Of a DNA stretch of 17,222 nt, positions 14,915 to 17,222 are shown one piece after another (within the stretch, counting starts at the first letter, position 1; each line of letters begins with the position of its first letter). Position numbers and translations under genes: made by a program. The stretch comes from JAUWQU01 sp964605095. GTDB taxonomy: Bacteria; Planctomycetota; Phycisphaerae; SM23-33. The stretch spans positions 1 to 17,222 of the forward strand of contig CAZSBS010000087.1 of NCBI GenBank assembly GCA_964605095.1, in the 5' to 3' direction. The notes under the pieces were generated by a model. The model saw nothing but the letters and a program-made list of their open reading frames with translations, was not told where the DNA came from and ran no database searches.

Positions 14915-15982
14915 TCAAACCCAGCCGTGCGCATCCCGCACAGCCAGCATCGCCGCGAGGATGCTGTTCCACGTCCGGCTCTGGGCCATCACGGTGTTGG
15001 GGAACATGCAGCCATCCCAGCAGAGGTGCTCGACGGCCTTGGTGAGTTTGCCCGCGCCGTCGCGAAGCCAGAAGCCCGCCACGTGAGCGATGTCCAGCTT
15101 GCCGTTGGGGTCATCCGGCAGGCAGTGCCGGCCTGTCTTGTCGTGCGTGCCCGAGCCGAAAGCCGTCGCGTCGTTCTGGGCGATGTGGATGTCGATGGTC
15201 CAAGGCCGAAGGGCGTCGGTGACGGTCTTGAGGGCCTCATCCAACACCGACTTGTCCTTCCAGTCGTAGCCTTCCGGCAGCAGCCTGTCCTCGGGCGCGT
15301 TGTAGCCGAGCGTATACAGCAGCGTGTGGGCCATGTCGGCCTGGAAGCCCACGGTCGCCGGCTCGCCCACCCGCTCCAACAGGTCCGCCATCTTCCGCCA
15401 CGAGTGCATGCCGCCCCAGCATATTTCCCCCTCGGCCGCAAGGCGCTGGCCGTAGCCGCGGGCGATTGCGGCGCCGAGCTTGAACGTCTCGGCTATTCGT
15501 TTCTGGTTGCCTTCGGGGTCCTTCGCCCAGTCGGCGACGCCGCAGGCCGAGTCTATCCGCACCACACCGTATGGCCGCACGCCCAGGTCGGTGAGCTTTT
15601 GGGCGATGCGGCAGGCTTTTTCGAGCTGCCGGAGGAACATCTTGCGACCCTCGCCCGCGTCGAGCGCGGGCCCGCCGCCGGTCGGAGGCCAGACCGGCGC
15701 CACCAGCGAGCCGATGACCAGACCGCGGCGCTGGACGGACTCCGCCAGGGCCTTGAGGTCATCGTCGCTCGCGTCGATATCCACGTGCGGCGCGAACAGG
15801 AACAGATCGATGCCATCGAACTTCCGGCCGTCCACCTCGGCGGCGGCGGTGTAGTCCAGCATAGTTTCCAGGTCAATCGGCGGGTTGTCCGTGCCGGGCG
15901 TCTTGCCGACCACGCCGGGCCAGGCGGCATTGTGAAGCTTGGGATGATTGTTAGCGTTTTTAGCATTGGCCTTGTTTGCCAT
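14915..15982 (-). CDS. TIM-barrel sugar (phosphate) isomerase/epimerase
   Basis: 355 residues, of the xylose-isomerase-like / AP-endonuclease-2 TIM-barrel superfamily. Likely metal ligands are Glu186 (EGEICWGGMHSW), Asp216 (FQADMAHT) and the His in TIDIHIAQND, at the ends of successive barrel strands. Early strands appear as KFDGIDLFLFAPHVDI and GLVIGSLVAP. The N-terminal dozen residues are an Asn/Ala/Lys-rich low-complexity tail. ATG 15982 has AAAGGA 7 nt upstream. It starts 19 bp after the cupin gene's stop, so the two form an operon. Relatives interconvert keto and aldo sugars or epimerise them. Together with the Gfo/Idh enzymes it suggests a keto-sugar or inositol pathway; substrate is not identifiable. 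Confidence 0.85.
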   Translation of the reverse strand: MANKANAKNANNHPKLHNAAWPGVVGKTPGTDNPPIDLETMLDYTAAAEVDGRKFDGIDLFLFAPHVDIDASDDDLKALAESVQRRGLVIGSLVAPVWPPTGGGPALDAGEGRKMFLRQLEKACRIAQKLTDLGVRPYGVVRIDSACGVADWAKDPEGNQKRIAETFKLGAAIARGYGQRLAAEGEICWGGMHSWRKMADLLERVGEPATVGFQADMAHTLLYTLGYNAPEDRLLPEGYDWKDKSVLDEALKTVTDALRPWTIDIHIAQNDATAFGSGTHDKTGRHCLPDDPNGKLDIAHVAGFWLRDGAGKLTKAVEHLCWDGCMFPNTVMAQSRTWNSILAAMLAVRDAHGWV

Positions 15983-16001
15983 GGCAGATTCCTTTCAGCG
16001 G

Positions 16002-17222
16002 CTACTTGCCGCTCACCGTCGGGATGTTCTCGTTGGCCTCCGGGCCGAAGTGCTTGAGCATGACGATCGGGTCGTGCTTGCTTGGGTTGGTGATCTTAAC
16101 GCCCGCCTTGGCGGCCGCCTCGCTGACGAAATACTCGTCGCTGGTCAACTGCCCGAAGCGGATCAGCGACGGCGTCTCGATGTCCCACACGCCCAACTTG
16201 CCGTGGCCTTGCAGGACGATCAGCCCATACGCCCCGCCGTCGCGGATCGTCGCGGTCCGGCCTGGCAGGATGGTCAGTTCCTTGGCGCTGAACTCCTTGG
16301 CGCCGTAGCAGATCCACCGCTCCTCGTAGCCGCCGGCGTGCATCTCCTTGAGCTTCCGGACGAGCCTGGGCTCCAGGAAGTGCTTCTGGGCGAACAGCGG
16401 ATCGGTGTTCTGCTTCCAGTCGATAACGTCGACGAGGTAGTCGTAGTCCTTCTTCTGCTTGAGCTTCTTGGGGCAGTCCTTCCAGAGCAGTTCCGGGGGC
16501 ACGACCTGCTCGCTGGCCACGGACTGGTACATCGCGAATACGTCGGACGCCTTCTGCGGCTCGTAGGTACACAGGCTGCCCGGTGCGTGCAGCACGCCCG
16601 GCGGGACGATCCACCCGGTGCCGGGCTTGAGCTTGTAGGCAACCGAGATGTCGCATATGCGGTTGTCGCCGGCGTCGAAGAGCTCCAGGACCGCGCGGAC
16701 CTGCTTCTTCGTCACGCCAGGCCGCAGCCCGAAGAACGTGTACGGGAACGTCCCACCATGGTTGTTCACCTGAGGCGAGAAGTAGTACGCCTCCGGCTTG
16801 CCGGCCGCGTTGACGTTCTTCGCGTGCTCGTCGTCGTGATGGATGTGAAGAGGCAGCGCGTCGCGGTTGTCGAAGAACTTCGAGTACATCGGCCAGGCGC
16901 GATACTGCTTCCACAGCTTTCCGATAAGGTCGCCCTTGAGCTCAGCCACCGCGTCGCGAAGCACGACCTGCTCGACCGCCCCGCCGTCCTCGATTACGAC
17001 GTGGCTGAGGCCCTCGTTCTTGCTCGTCAGCGGGCCGTTGTCCGCCGGCGTGGTCGAGGCGAACCACCGCTCGTCGATCCCGCCGCGATTGGCGCCCAGC
17101 GCGAAGTAGTCATCCGGGTGCAGCTTGATACGCCGGCCCGGAATGCAGAACACGCGAGGCACCCACGCCGGCGCCAGCCGGACTATCCCCTCGCCCTGGT
17201 TCAACGCCCTCTGTGCTACCGC
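16002..17222 (-). CDS. Bicupin, class I mannose-6-phosphate isomerase-like protein (5' partial)
   Basis: At least 406 residues; the frame is open to the right edge (reading AVAQRALNQGEGIVRL inward), so the TTG at 17204 is not necessarily the start and the true one is probably just outside. The first cupin has the metal-binding LPLHIHHDDEHA and later PPGVLHAPGS; the second is weaker (TILPGRTATIRDGGAYGLIV, a cupin strand pair without the full His set). This fits zinc-dependent phosphomannose-isomerase-like proteins, which convert aldose and ketose sugars or sugar phosphates. No signal peptide is visible. It is first in the visible operon, 19 bp ahead of the TIM-barrel gene. The mannose-6-phosphate substrate is not established. 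Confidence 0.82.
   Translation of the reverse strand, partial: AVAQRALNQGEGIVRLAPAWVPRVFCIPGRRIKLHPDDYFALGANRGGIDERWFASTTPADNGPLTSKNEGLSHVVIEDGGAVEQVVLRDAVAELKGDLIGKLWKQYRAWPMYSKFFDNRDALPLHIHHDDEHAKNVNAAGKPEAYYFSPQVNNHGGTFPYTFFGLRPGVTKKQVRAVLELFDAGDNRICDISVAYKLKPGTGWIVPPGVLHAPGSLCTYEPQKASDVFAMYQSVASEQVVPPELLWKDCPKKLKQKKDYDYLVDVIDWKQNTDPLFAQKHFLEPRLVRKLKEMHAGGYEERWICYGAKEFSAKELTILPGRTATIRDGGAYGLIVLQGHGKLGVWDIETPSLIRFGQLTSDEYFVSEAAAKAGVKITNPSKHDPIVMLKHFGPEANENIPTVSGK

Noticed and set aside
14864..16057. 397-residue plus-strand open frame over the TIM-barrel gene
   Set aside because: It is antisense to a gene with metal-ligand motifs and a good ribosome site, and has no start signal of its own.

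Overview
The window is GC-rich (roughly two thirds G+C by eye) and looks like part of a Planctomycetota genome, most likely a Phycisphaerae-like lineage assembled from a metagenome. The assignment is inference. It rests on a giant secreted fusion protein, a DUF4159 protein with squalene-cyclase-like repeats, a Tat-exported Gfo/Idh/MocA oxidoreductase, a secreted HEAT-repeat protein with a jelly-roll tail, and a TIM-barrel isomerase/cupin pair. A run of exactly 100 Ns shows that the contig is scaffolded.

Layout. Bases 2-4482 (+) encode one very large surface protein interrupted by the N gap. It has a cyclophilin domain, Ig-like segments, an LVIVD beta-propeller and a repetitive beta-solenoid; its start lies left of the window. 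After a 363-bp intergenic stretch comes a secreted 929-residue protein (4846-7635, +) with alpha/alpha-barrel repeats, two DUF4159-like segments and a C-terminal discoidin domain. Bases 7852-8524 form a compact IS200/REP-type mobile element. Its single-domain HUH transposase is bracketed by two mirror-image composite palindromes. Directly to the right are an HNH nuclease and a Vsr-type endonuclease (8571-9473, +), a small DNA-cleavage or repair pair that looks horizontally acquired.

From 9589 to the right edge every gene is on the minus strand. In transcription order (right to left) these are a bicupin/mannose-6-phosphate-isomerase-like protein (cut by the window edge), a TIM-barrel sugar isomerase/epimerase, a hairpin-rich spacer, a cytoplasmic Gfo/Idh/MocA dehydrogenase, a Tat-exported Gfo/Idh/MocA protein, and a secreted HEAT-repeat protein. 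I read this as a carbohydrate or polyol oxidation/isomerisation cluster with one dehydrogenase outside and one inside the cytoplasmic membrane. Five gene starts, plus the transposase start, have a purine-rich Shine-Dalgarno 7 nt upstream; the cytoplasmic Gfo gene has one at 9 nt.

The least ordinary things here are the doubly symmetric ends of the IS200-like element, its junction with the HNH reading frame, the HNH-Vsr pair with no cytosine methylase in view, the cyclophilin-propeller-solenoid fusion, and a cluster of four perfect hairpins between two metabolic genes. I saw no tRNA, rRNA or CRISPR array.
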